Positions 49,233 to 59,841 of a stretch of 64,000 bases of DNA are shown here, in pieces (position 1 is the first letter of the stretch; the number at the start of each line of letters is the position of its first letter). The stretch comes from Peptococcus niger (GTDB lineage Bacteria; Bacillota; Peptococcia; Peptococcales; Peptococcaceae), in assembly GCF_900101835.1 (NCBI RefSeq), contig NZ_FNAF01000006.1, positions 49,345 through 113,344 on the forward strand. Direction: 5' to 3'. A program made the translations under genes and the position numbers. Under the pieces are notes generated by a model. It did not search any database, was not told the DNA's origin, and saw only the letters and a program-made list of their open reading frames with translations.

Positions 49233-50358
49233 TTATGCCTTTAAGCTGCGGTTGGCCCGTTTGGCCGCTTCTGTTTTTAGCCAGGCATTGATAAAGTCAT
49301 CAATGTCACCGTCCATCACGGCCTGGACGTTGCCCTTTTCGGTATTGGTGCGATGGTCTTTGACCATGGTGTAGGGGTGGAATACATAGGAGCGGATTTG
49401 CGACCCCCAGCCAATTTCCTGTTGTTCACCGTGGAGCTTGGCAATTTCCGCCTCCTGCTGCTTGATTTTTTCTTCGACCAGGCGGCTGGTAAGCATCTTC
49501 ATGGCCGTGGCCCGGTTTTGAATTTGGGACCGCTCGCTTTGGCATTGCACCACAATGCCGGTGGGCAGGTGGGTAATCCGCACAGCGCTTTCCGTTTTAT
49601 TGACGTGCTGACCGCCGGCGCCGGTTGACCGGTAGGTATCCACCGACAAGTCTTTCGGGTCAATGTCAATATCCGTGTCCGTTTCCACTTCAGGCATAAC
49701 TTCTACTGCACTAAAGGAGGTATGGCGGCGGCCGGAAGCGTCAAAAGGCGAAATACGCACCATCCGGTGGACGCCCTTTTCAGCCTTGAGGTAGCCGTAA
49801 GCATTTTCACCGGCGACCAGAATGGTGGCACTTTTTAAGCCGGCTTCGTCACCGTCCAAATAGTCCAAAACCGTGACCTTAAAGCCGCGGCGCTCTGCCC
49901 AGCGGATGTACATCCGGTAGAGCATTTCTGCCCAGTCTTGGCTCTCGGTACCGCCGGCACCGGGATGAATGGTAACAATGGCGTTATTGGCATCATATTC
50001 GCCGTTCAGAACCGTTTCCAACTCAAAGGCTTCCAGACCGGCTTCTATGTCCTTTAAGGTGCGGTCAATGTCCTTTTCCAAGTCCGGGTCCGGCTCTTCC
50101 TTATAAAGCTCAAAGGCCACCTCTACATCATCCAGCTGGTCTGAAAGCTTTTCATAACGACGGAGCTGACCCTCCAGGCTTTTCTTCTTTTGCATAACCT
50201 TCTGTGCCGCATCCGAATCCTGCCAGAAATCCGGTTCCAGCGTCTGTGTTTCCAAATGGTCTAATTCCTCTTTTAAATGAGGCAGGTCAAAGAGATTCAC
50301 TCAAATCTCTGAGACGTGTTTGAGACAGTTGAAATAATTTGTGTACTTCGTAGTCCAT
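49233..50358 (-). CDS. prfB: Peptide chain release factor 2, with programmed +1 frameshift
   Basis: RF2 ends translation at UGA and UAA. The main frame (from codon GAC 50288) gives the SPF tripeptide (RISPFDASGRRHTSF), GGQ loop (STGAGGQHVNKTES) and the normal N-terminal coiled domain, but lacks a proper start. A short frame starts at ATG 50358 (AAAGGGA upstream), MDYEVHKLFQLSQTRLRDLS..., and reaches CTT-TGA-C at 50292-50286. Slipping forward by one base at CTT gives CTT-GAC and joins the two frames, about 374 residues in all. This is the classic RF2 autoregulation site. Confidence 0.93.
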
Positions 50359-50401
50359 AAGTCACATCCCTTTGTAATGTCCACCGACCGGCGTATTGCT
50401 G

Positions 50402-52936
<2,535 letters not shown>

Positions 52937-53214
52937 TCCGTCACTACTTTCTTATGATAGCTGCAGGTATTGAAACAACTCTAATAGTATACCACGAATA
53001 TTGCCCAGGTCACAAGATGGCCCCGCCAAATGGCGCTTTTCCTTAATATTTATAGTTGTTACAAGGAACACTCGGAATAGAAAAAAAATTGTAACAATTC
53101 GTAAATCATTCTTTTATTGTATTCGAAACCATGCTATACTAAATGTACGAATAAAGTAGCCCGCTATAACACCGGCAAGCTAAAATAACTGCAGTAAGAT
53201 GCAAGGAGGTTACC

Positions 53215-53556
53215 ATGCCGCAGATAAAAAATCATGCGCGTACGCTTACGCTTTCGGAAAAAGACATTCCCTTTCGACAAATGGCGGAAACCTTAAAACT
53301 CCTTGGCAATGCCAATCGGTTAATGATCCTGAGCATCCTTGCCGATTCCCCCCAATCCGTTACCGCCATTCACCAGTTGATTAACGAAAGCACCAAATTA
53401 TCCCAGTCTTCTTTATCACAGCACCTGGCCTTGCTGCGCGCCTATAAAATTGTCAACTTCAAAAAGCACGGCCAGCGCGCCACCTACTATATTTCCAACG
53501 ACCGCATTATTGAGCTGTTAAAGGCCTTAGAAGCTTTTAACAGCTCACAAGAATAA
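53215..53556 (+). CDS. ArsR-family transcriptional regulator
   Basis: A 113-residue winged-helix protein: LKLLGNANRLMILSILADSP, then the recognition helix region KLSQSSLSQHLALLRAYKIV and the wing KKHGQRATYYIS. There are no cysteines, and the His residues do not form a known metal site, so the signal is unknown. AGGAGGTTACC precedes ATG 53215; an extended -10 TGCTATACT lies upstream. Divergent from secA. Confidence 0.85.
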   Translation: MPQIKNHARTLTLSEKDIPFRQMAETLKLLGNANRLMILSILADSPQSVTAIHQLINESTKLSQSSLSQHLALLRAYKIVNFKKHGQRATYYISNDRIIELLKALEAFNSSQE

Positions 53557-53665
53557 GCTGCAGCACTTGCCGCTAGCATGTTTGTGGACTGCTTTTTTGC
53601 GGGTATACAGTATGAAAAGAACCTGCCAATTTTATGCAGGTTTACCCAGGAAAGGATGAGGATGT

Positions 53666-54232
53666 ATGAGACTCACAATTAAAGGCCGAAACGTTGAAGT
53701 GACAGATGCCCTGCGCACCTATGTTGAAAAGCGCTTTAGCAAGTTAGAAAAATATTTTTCTAAAGAGCTGGAAGGAACGGTAACGCTCCTGGTTGAAAAA
53801 GGCGAGCAACGGGCTGAGGCCACCATTCCCATCAATCGCTTTATCTTACGCGCAGAAGAATCCGGCATGGATATGTACGCTTCCATTGACCAGGTGGTTG
53901 ACAAGATTGAGCGCCAGGTTCGCAAATATAAAACGCGTCTCAACCGGAAAGCCAAACAAACTGAGGTCAACATCGGCGAATTGCTCCGGCAGGAAGAAGC
54001 TGAACAAAAAACGGCCGACACAGCTGCAGAGTTGCAAAACGAACAGGCTGAAAAGATTTCCAAAGTCAAACAATTTCACGTCCGCATGATGGACCCGGAA
54101 GAAGCCATTATGCAGATGGAACTGCTGGACCACGACTTCTTCATCTTCCTCAATTCTGAAAGCGATGCCATTGATGTGGTCTACCGCCGCAAGGGCGGCA
54201 CTTATGGTTTATTACAACCGCTAACCAAGTAG
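53666..54232 (+). CDS. hpf: Long-form ribosome hibernation promoting factor
   Basis: Long HPF dimerises 70S ribosomes into 100S particles in stationary phase. The 188-residue protein has the N-terminal S30AE domain (MRLTIKGRNVEVTDALRTYV ... VDKIERQVRKYKTRL, residues 1-95), an acidic linker and the C-terminal dimerisation domain (VKQFHVRMMDPEEAIMQMEL ... FFIFLNSESDAIDVVYRRKG). AAAGGATGAGG precedes ATG 53666. Confidence 0.95.
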   Translation: MRLTIKGRNVEVTDALRTYVEKRFSKLEKYFSKELEGTVTLLVEKGEQRAEATIPINRFILRAEESGMDMYASIDQVVDKIERQVRKYKTRLNRKAKQTEVNIGELLRQEEAEQKTADTAAELQNEQAEKISKVKQFHVRMMDPEEAIMQMELLDHDFFIFLNSESDAIDVVYRRKGGTYGLLQPLTK

Positions 54233-54255
54233 CCTCACGAAAGGTGGCGAGGGCA

Positions 54256-54375
54256 ATGATTATTGAAATGCCGATGATGATAGGTATGTTTATCGGATTT
54301 TTAGCAGCCATTCTCATACCTGTCACCGTTTTGTATATGCTCTACACCATTTATAAAAAAGTTCAAGATCAATAA
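54256..54375 (+). CDS. Small membrane protein, 39 residues
   Basis: ATG 54256 behind GAAAGGTGGCGAGGG encodes MIIEMPMMIGMFIGFLAAIL then IPVTVLYMLYTIYKKVQDQ: a single long hydrophobic helix and a basic-acidic tail. It starts 24 bases after hpf and ends directly before a terminator, so it would be cotranscribed. No family recognised; it is too short for most annotation pipelines. Confidence 0.5.
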   Translation: MIIEMPMMIGMFIGFLAAILIPVTVLYMLYTIYKKVQDQ

Positions 54376-54378
54376 AAC

Positions 54379-54424
54379 AAAAGCACCGGGATAGCCGTTC
54401 ACAGGGCTATTCCGGTGCTTTTTT
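54379..54424 (+). terminator. Terminator of the hpf operon
   Basis: AAGCACCGGGATAGCC ... GGCTATTCCGGTGCTT followed by TTTT, 4 bases after the small membrane gene. Confidence 0.85.
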
Positions 54425-54425
54425 C

Positions 54426-54509
54426 AAAAAAGCTCTGCAAAGAAGTTTACCCCTCTCAGGTCGGACAGGTCGCCGACTTTTCGGGCAAAACATCTGCAGA
54501 GCTTTTTTT
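54426..54509. terminator. Second hairpin, serving the convergent gene at 54508
   Basis: AAAAAAGCTCTGCA (54426-54439) and TGCAGAGCTTTTTT (54494-54507) pair over a 54-base loop that itself contains smaller hairpins. It overlaps the stop codon of the minus-strand gene; T runs exist in both directions. Confidence 0.65.
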
Positions 54510-55023
54510 ATCTGTTGTCGTCCGATTCATCATCGGGCCGATATTCAATCTCAAAGTCCTGTGCCTTCATGGCGTCCAGTGATTTTTGGATATCGCTGCG
54601 TCCTTCTTGGATTACTTCATAATAAACGGTCAGCTGGTTTTCCAACTTGCTCATGATGTCATGGGCGTAATTAAAGGCCCCTTCAAAAATGTCATGGGCC
54701 TGCTGACGAGCATCATTCACAATGGACGCGGCTTCAGCATTGGCCATCATGGTGATTTCATGCTGTTCCACCAAGGCGCGCGCCCGCTCTTTTGCTTCTG
54801 CAACGATGCGGTCATGCTCTTCCTGGGCAGCGGCGATGATCCGTTCTTCATCGCGTTTGACCCATTGGGCATCTTGAATGGCGGTGGGCATATTGGTGCG
54901 CAAATCATCAATGACGCCAAACAATTCATCTTGTTCAAGAATCACTTGATCCTTATTTAAAATCGGCTGCTTAGCATTTTTGACCATGTCCTCCAGTTTA
55001 TCAATGAGGTCCAAAATTTCCAT
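54508..55023 (-). CDS. Conserved coiled-coil protein (ATP synthase subunit b / DivIVA-like helical)
   Basis: A 171-residue protein, almost entirely helical and charged: MEILDLIDKLEDMVKNAKQP ..., then EERIIAAAQEEHDRIVAEAK and a long Ala-rich coiled coil, ending in an acidic tail. Similar proteins sit next to rsmD/coaD in many Clostridia and are often labelled ATPase or ATP synthase F0 subunit b-like without proof. AGGAGGTATCG precedes ATG 55023. It is downstream of rsmD on the same strand, 17 bases apart. Confidence 0.65.
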   Translation of the reverse strand: MEILDLIDKLEDMVKNAKQPILNKDQVILEQDELFGVIDDLRTNMPTAIQDAQWVKRDEERIIAAAQEEHDRIVAEAKERARALVEQHEITMMANAEAASIVNDARQQAHDIFEGAFNYAHDIMSKLENQLTVYYEVIQEGRSDIQKSLDAMKAQDFEIEYRPDDESDDNR

Positions 55024-55040
55024 GGGCGATACCTCCTGAG

Positions 55041-55592
55041 TTAATTGTGTGGGATAAGATAGGTAATCGTTGTATCTCCGTACGATTTACGCTTATACAC
55101 TAAGAATACCTTATCGTTGACGGAAAATAAAGCCTTTTTTGCGCTTTCTGCGACAATTAGGCCGTCTTTTGCCAAAAAATGTCCATCATTGATGCGGTCC
55201 AGCACCACTTCATAGAGTCCGGCCCGGTAAGGGGGGTCTAAAAAGATGATGTCAAAGGGCCCTTGTACCCGGCCGCTTGCCAACAAGTGCACAAGATCGC
55301 CGCGCAAGAGGATACTTTGCCCGCCTTCATCTGCCCGTTCAATATTGGCGCGTAAAACCTTAACGGCGGCACCGTTCTGCTCACAAAAAACCGCCTCCCG
55401 GGCGCCGCGCGAAAGGGCTTCCAAACCCATGGCGCCGGTGCCGGCAAAGGCATCCAGCACCCGTGCCCCCGGCAGCCGCATTTGAATGCTGCTGAAAATG
55501 GCCTCCCGTACCCGGTCGGCAGTCGGCCGGGTCCCGGTACCGGAAGGGGCTTTTAAGGTTAGGCCCCGGTGTCGCCCTGCTACAATTCTCAT
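55041..55592 (-). CDS. rsmD: 16S rRNA (guanine-966-N2)-methyltransferase
   Basis: RsmD methylates G966 of 16S rRNA. The 183-residue class I methyltransferase has MRIVAGRHRGLTLKAPSGTG, RPTADRVREAIF, the SAM loop LDAFAGTGAMGLEALSRG and the catalytic IIFLDPPY. It lies 8 bases after recG on the same strand. Confidence 0.95.
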   Translation of the reverse strand: MRIVAGRHRGLTLKAPSGTGTRPTADRVREAIFSSIQMRLPGARVLDAFAGTGAMGLEALSRGAREAVFCEQNGAAVKVLRANIERADEGGQSILLRGDLVHLLASGRVQGPFDIIFLDPPYRAGLYEVVLDRINDGHFLAKDGLIVAESAKKALFSVNDKVFLVYKRKSYGDTTITYLIPHN

Positions 55593-55600
55593 CTGTCCTC

Positions 55601-57613
55601 CTAGGGTATCAACCGTTTGCGCATGTCGGCCATGTAATAGGCCAGTAAGGGCGGCACTTCTTCTGCCTGCCCCATCCTTTCCGCAATATCCCGGGCCTTG
55701 GGAATCAGGGCATAATCCTGGACCGGATCGGCCAGGCGAAATACCCCGGCGCCACTTTGCCGCAGGCCCAATAATTCACCCGGTCCACGTAAAGCGAGGT
55801 CGGCTTCCGCAATGGCAAAGCCGTCGGCATGCCGGCTCATAAGCGCCAGGCGGCTACGGGCTTCCCGGCTGTCATTGTCGCTGATTAAAAAACAATAGCT
55901 CTGCCGGCGGCCGCGTCCCACTCGGCCCCGTAACTGGTGCAACTGGGCCAGGCCGAACCGGTCTGCATTTTCAACCACCATCAGCGTCGCTTCCGGCACA
56001 TCAATGCCCACTTCTATGACGGTGGTGGACACCAGCAGTTGAAGGGCACCAGCGGCAAAGTCAGCCATCACGTCGGCTTTTTCGGCAGCCGTCATCCGCC
56101 CGTGCAAGAGCCCGATGCCAAACTCGGGAAAAACGTCTTCCGCCAATTCCCGGTACAGGCTCTGCGCATTTTGCAAATCCAGTTTTTCACTTTCCTCCAC
56201 CAAGGGGCAGACAAGGTAAGCCCTTTCGCCGGCGGCCAAGTGGCTGCGGATAAATTCGTAGAGGTCGGCCCGCTTATGTCCGCCCATCGCGTAAGTCTGA
56301 ATCGGTTGCCGCCCCGGCGGCATGGACCGAATCAAGGTCAAATCCAAATCGCCATAGACCGTCAAGGCCAGCGACCGGGGAATCGGCGTAGCCGTCATGA
56401 CCAGCAGGTCCGGGTTCACACCTTTTTCCGTGAGCAAGCGTCGTTGACGCACGCCAAACCGGTGCTGTTCATCAATCACCACACAGCTCAAATTGTGGAA
56501 GTGAACATCCGGTTCAAACAGGGCATGAGTGCCAACCATGAGGTCAATCTGACCATCACGCAACCGGGCCAGACGGTCCTCCCGAAGGTTCCGGGAAAGG
56601 CTCCCGGTCAATGAACTGACCCTGACGCCCAAGGGGGCCAAGGCGGTCTCTAAGGTAATCTTATGTTGGTCTGCCAAAATCTCCGTCGGCGCCATGAGGA
56701 CGCCCTGGTGGCCACTGGCAATGGCCCGCAAGAGGGCCAAAACAGCCACCGTTGTCTTCCCGGAACCCACATCCCCCTGCAAGAGCCGGTGCATTTGATG
56801 CGGCGATGCCATGTCCTGCCAAATGGCCTGGACGGCGCGGTCCTGGTCCGGCGTCAAGGCATAGGGCAGGTTGGCCAAATAGCGGGGGCTTAAATCATCT
56901 GCCACCGGATGGGCGATGCCGCCTGCCGCAGGGGCGCCCCGTTCCCGTGCCCAGAGGATTAACAGCAAAAATTCCAGCACCTTTAGCGCCACTTGTGCCT
57001 TTTCCAGGGCTTCCGCATCAGGCGGGTTATGAATACACCGCCAAGCTGCATCAATTGGCATCAGGCCGGCCCCCTGGGGCCACAGGTCCGCCATCTGCGG
57101 CAAGGCCTTCAAGGCCTGGTCTATGCTTTTTTGAATCGTCCGGCTTGTCAGGCCTTCTGTGGTAGCGTAAACCGGCTCAATGCGCCGGTAGTGAGCCGCT
57201 TGCTCCAGGTCCGATAAAAATTCATGGCGGGCAACGACCAGTTCCGGCGTGAACCGTGCGTTCACCCGGCCCACGCAAAACAAGGCCTTGCCGCGGGTCA
57301 GCCGCTTGTCCAGTTGCCAGCGGCCAAACCAGGTGGCGATGACCTCCCCTTGCGGCCCCTCCAGCAGGGCTTTGACAAGGGTCTTGCCCCGCTTGGTGCG
57401 GCTGGTCTCAACGGTAACCACCCGTCCCGCATAGGCCACGGTCTCCCCTTCCTGCCATTGGCCTACAGGGGCCATTTGGCTGTAGTCCTCATAGCGAAAG
57501 GGATAATGCTGCAAAAGCTCAAAAACCGTCTGAATGCCCAGCCCGGCAAACTGGGCCGCCCGTTTGTCACCGACGCCTTTCAGCGTGGTGATGGGGTCAC
57601 TGAGCAGAACCAT
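55601..57613 (-). CDS. recG: ATP-dependent DNA helicase RecG
   Basis: RecG regresses stalled forks and branch-migrates Holliday junctions. The 670-residue protein has the N-terminal wedge/OB domain (about 1-170), Walker A GDVGSGKTTVA (280-290), the DEQH box (381-384, VVIDEQHRFGVRQRRLL), TATPIPRSLALT and the motif VI region QLRGRVGRGRRQSYCF. Its start overlaps the GNAT gene by 17 bases. ATG 57613. Confidence 0.96.
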   Translation of the reverse strand: MVLLSDPITTLKGVGDKRAAQFAGLGIQTVFELLQHYPFRYEDYSQMAPVGQWQEGETVAYAGRVVTVETSRTKRGKTLVKALLEGPQGEVIATWFGRWQLDKRLTRGKALFCVGRVNARFTPELVVARHEFLSDLEQAAHYRRIEPVYATTEGLTSRTIQKSIDQALKALPQMADLWPQGAGLMPIDAAWRCIHNPPDAEALEKAQVALKVLEFLLLILWARERGAPAAGGIAHPVADDLSPRYLANLPYALTPDQDRAVQAIWQDMASPHQMHRLLQGDVGSGKTTVAVLALLRAIASGHQGVLMAPTEILADQHKITLETALAPLGVRVSSLTGSLSRNLREDRLARLRDGQIDLMVGTHALFEPDVHFHNLSCVVIDEQHRFGVRQRRLLTEKGVNPDLLVMTATPIPRSLALTVYGDLDLTLIRSMPPGRQPIQTYAMGGHKRADLYEFIRSHLAAGERAYLVCPLVEESEKLDLQNAQSLYRELAEDVFPEFGIGLLHGRMTAAEKADVMADFAAGALQLLVSTTVIEVGIDVPEATLMVVENADRFGLAQLHQLRGRVGRGRRQSYCFLISDNDSREARSRLALMSRHADGFAIAEADLALRGPGELLGLRQSGAGVFRLADPVQDYALIPKARDIAERMGQAEEVPPLLAYYMADMRKRLIP

Positions 57614-58073
57614 CGTCTTCCGACCGGTTCAAGTAAAAGGGGTAACAGGCAAGACCCTGTTGCCCACCAATGGCGTGGTGAAAGGTCAGGCCTTCTTCAT
57701 TATCGGTCAAGCAGGTCCACTTGAGGCCCTCAATGCCCGGTTCATCGCGCAAGGATGTGAGCATCCGCTTGCCAATGCCATACCGGCGCCCGGCCGGCAA
57801 GACAAAAAGGTCTTCCACGTAATAGTTCAAATGACCGCTGAAAGTGGACACCACCGGGTAATACAGCATAAAGGCCATGGGCTTATCGTTTAAAAAGGCC
57901 AAGCGGACCTGGGCCATCTGCCGGGTAAAAATAAGGTCTGCCAAATGCCCTTTATCCGCCGTAAAATCTTCCGGCCGTTCTTCATGAATGGCCAGTTGGT
58001 AAATCAAGTCATAAATAAAATCCATATCCGACGGTTGAGCCTCGCGGATAGTTATTTTTTCTGATGTTTCCAT
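57597..58073 (-). CDS. GNAT-family N-acetyltransferase, SSAT-like
   Basis: A 158-residue GNAT protein: ITIREAQPSDMDFIYDLIYQ at the start, VEDLFVLPAGRRYGIGKRML with the acetyl-CoA loop R-x-x-G-x-G, and a late FYLNRSEDD. The pattern I-Y-x-L-I-x-x-L-A-x-H/Y-E in the first helix and E-D-L-F-V are like diamine/spermidine acetyltransferases, so a polyamine or amine substrate is possible. First gene of the recG-rsmD set. Confidence 0.82.
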   Translation of the reverse strand: METSEKITIREAQPSDMDFIYDLIYQLAIHEERPEDFTADKGHLADLIFTRQMAQVRLAFLNDKPMAFMLYYPVVSTFSGHLNYYVEDLFVLPAGRRYGIGKRMLTSLRDEPGIEGLKWTCLTDNEEGLTFHHAIGGQQGLACYPFYLNRSEDDGSAQ

Positions 58074-58152
58074 ATTTCACCCTCCTTGTTATAATTTATT
58101 GTAACGGATTTCAAGAACTGCTGCAATGAACCCAGCTCATAAAGGAGACACC

Positions 58153-58788
58153 ATGCTATTCGAGAATTTTTTATTTGATTTAGACGGCACCTTAATCGAC
58201 AGCAATCAGCACGTGATCAGCTGTTTCAAATACGCCTTTCAGGAAGTTTTGGGAGAGTCTGTCAGCACGGCGGAAATCACCGCCACCTTCGGCATTCCCC
58301 TGGAAAAAGCCCTGCAGATGATGCGCCCCGCCGCGGCACAAGACTTGCTCCGGACCTACCGCGCCGAATCAGACCGTCGCGGTCAGGGCGATATTGTGAC
58401 CATCCCCCAGGCCCGGGAAACCTTGGCCGCATTAAAGGCCCGACAGGCCGGCATCGCCGTGGTCACCTCAAAAAAACGCGTCAATGCTTATAAAAGTCTG
58501 GACGCCCTGGGCCTGTCCCCCTACTTAGACGTTTTTGTAGGGCCTGAAGATACGGACGTCCATAAGCCGGATCCCAAGCCGGTTAACATTGCCCTAGGCC
58601 GCTTACAGGCCGCGCCGGAAACAGCCCTGATGATTGGCGATTCAGCCCACGACATTGAAGCTGCCCGCCGTGCCGGCATCAGGACCTGCGGGGTCGCCTT
58701 TGCCGCCTGCGGTAAGGAGACCTTAGCCAAGGCCCGGCCGGACTACATGATTGAAGGGCTGACCGACTTGTTAAGCTTAAAAAGCTAA
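58153..58788 (+). CDS. HAD-family phosphatase (PpaX/phosphoglycolate phosphatase-like)
   Basis: A 211-residue HAD hydrolase with nucleophile motif FLFDLDGTLIDS (near residue 8), motif II VVTSKK, the lysine in HKPDPKP and motif III MIGDSAHDIEAARRAG. The alpha-helical cap lies between motifs I and II (about 20-85). It resembles PpaX, which hydrolyses pyrophosphate from HPr-Ser-P turnover, and phosphoglycolate phosphatases; substrate not decided. ATG 58153 with AAAGGAGACACC upstream. Confidence 0.85.
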   Translation: MLFENFLFDLDGTLIDSNQHVISCFKYAFQEVLGESVSTAEITATFGIPLEKALQMMRPAAAQDLLRTYRAESDRRGQGDIVTIPQARETLAALKARQAGIAVVTSKKRVNAYKSLDALGLSPYLDVFVGPEDTDVHKPDPKPVNIALGRLQAAPETALMIGDSAHDIEAARRAGIRTCGVAFAACGKETLAKARPDYMIEGLTDLLSLKS

Positions 58789-58791
58789 GCA

Positions 58792-58829
58792 AAGAGCCTC
58801 TGCGACACACTTGTGCCGCAGAGGCTCTT
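58792..58829. terminator. Terminator between the HAD gene and coaD
   Basis: AAGAGCCTCTGCG ... CGCAGAGGCTCTT, inner extension CACA/GTG, small loop. It serves the two convergent genes; the T run is short. Confidence 0.7.
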
Positions 58830-58843
58830 GCCTTGACGCCCCC

Positions 58844-59350
58844 TTATAAGGAGGGCGTTGACGACGCATCAGAATAACCGTATTTTTCCCGTAAGGCTTC
58901 AGCCACTCCGCTGGGGACAAAGGCAGATACATCACCGTTTAACTCAGCGATGTTCCGGATCATGCTTGAACTGACAAAGGAAAATTCCGGGGCCGCCGTT
59001 AAGTATACCGTGTCTATTGAAGGGCATAAATATTTGTTGAAAGAGGCCATCTGCATTTCATATTCAAAATCGGTAATCACCCGCAGGCCACGCAAAATGC
59101 CGACGGCGCCTTTCTCTTTGGCGAAGTCCACCAATAAGCCGTCAAAGGCCTCCACGGTCACATTGGCCATGCACCGCACCGCATCTTCCAAGAGAATCAG
59201 CCGTTCTTCCGTATTGAAGAGGTTGCTCTTATAGTTTTGCCGCGCCACCGCAACATAGACATGGTCAAAGAGCCTGGCACCCCGCTCCAATACGGATAAA
59301 TGGCCGTTGGTCACCGGATCAAAGGTCCCGGAATAAACTGCAATTTTCAT
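58844..59350 (-). CDS. coaD: Phosphopantetheine adenylyltransferase
   Basis: CoaD makes dephospho-CoA from phosphopantetheine and ATP. The 168-residue nucleotidyl transferase has YSGTFDPVTNGHLSVLER, GILRGLRVITDFEYEMQMAS and EFSFVSSSMIRNIAELNGD. It is the last gene of the dnaE-pgpA-coaD set, 8 bases after pgpA. Confidence 0.96.
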   Translation of the reverse strand: MKIAVYSGTFDPVTNGHLSVLERGARLFDHVYVAVARQNYKSNLFNTEERLILLEDAVRCMANVTVEAFDGLLVDFAKEKGAVGILRGLRVITDFEYEMQMASFNKYLCPSIDTVYLTAAPEFSFVSSSMIRNIAELNGDVSAFVPSGVAEALREKYGYSDASSTPSL

Positions 59351-59358
59351 AGGTCACC

Positions 59359-59841
59359 TCATTTAATTTGATGCGCCAAACGCGCTGCTGCCGCTGCGGC
59401 AATGGCCCCGACCAGGTCATCTGAAAAGGTATGAACGGCCTGCGGGTGCTGGTCCAATTGACCGATAATGCCGGGCTTCATCTTATCCAGATAGCCAAAA
59501 TTGGTGATGCCGATGGTGCCGTATATATTGGCAATGGACATGGCCAAGGCCTCGTCAATGCCGAAGAGGCCCGCATCGGACACCATGGCCTCCTGAAGCC
59601 CGGCCGGCATCTTTCCTTGTTCACAGCATTCATCTAAAAATAAGCCGGTTAACACCGCATACTGGACATCCTGTTTGTCCAGGACCGCATTGACCGCTTT
59701 AACACAGTCCGCCAGGGTCAGGGCGGGAATATATTTCTTCTGTAGATCCAAAACCAAGTCAGCGATGGCCTCAAGGTCAATGCCGCGTCCCTCCAGCTGC
59801 TGAACAGCCGCCCGGCGTAAATCCGTCTGGTCTTGACTCAT
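59359..59841 (-). CDS. Phosphatidylglycerophosphatase A-like protein (YutG type)
   Basis: A 160-residue protein of the PgpA/YutG family. It lacks the membrane helices of proteobacterial PgpA. Visible are LEGRGIDLEAIADLVLDLQK at the start, NFGYLDKMKPGIIGQLD and the acidic DDLVGAIAAAAAARLAHQ tail. Bacillus YutG dephosphorylates phosphatidylglycerophosphate-type substrates; the exact role here is inferred. The start overlaps the dnaE stop by 4 bases. Confidence 0.8.
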   Translation of the reverse strand: MSQDQTDLRRAAVQQLEGRGIDLEAIADLVLDLQKKYIPALTLADCVKAVNAVLDKQDVQYAVLTGLFLDECCEQGKMPAGLQEAMVSDAGLFGIDEALAMSIANIYGTIGITNFGYLDKMKPGIIGQLDQHPQAVHTFSDDLVGAIAAAAAARLAHQIK

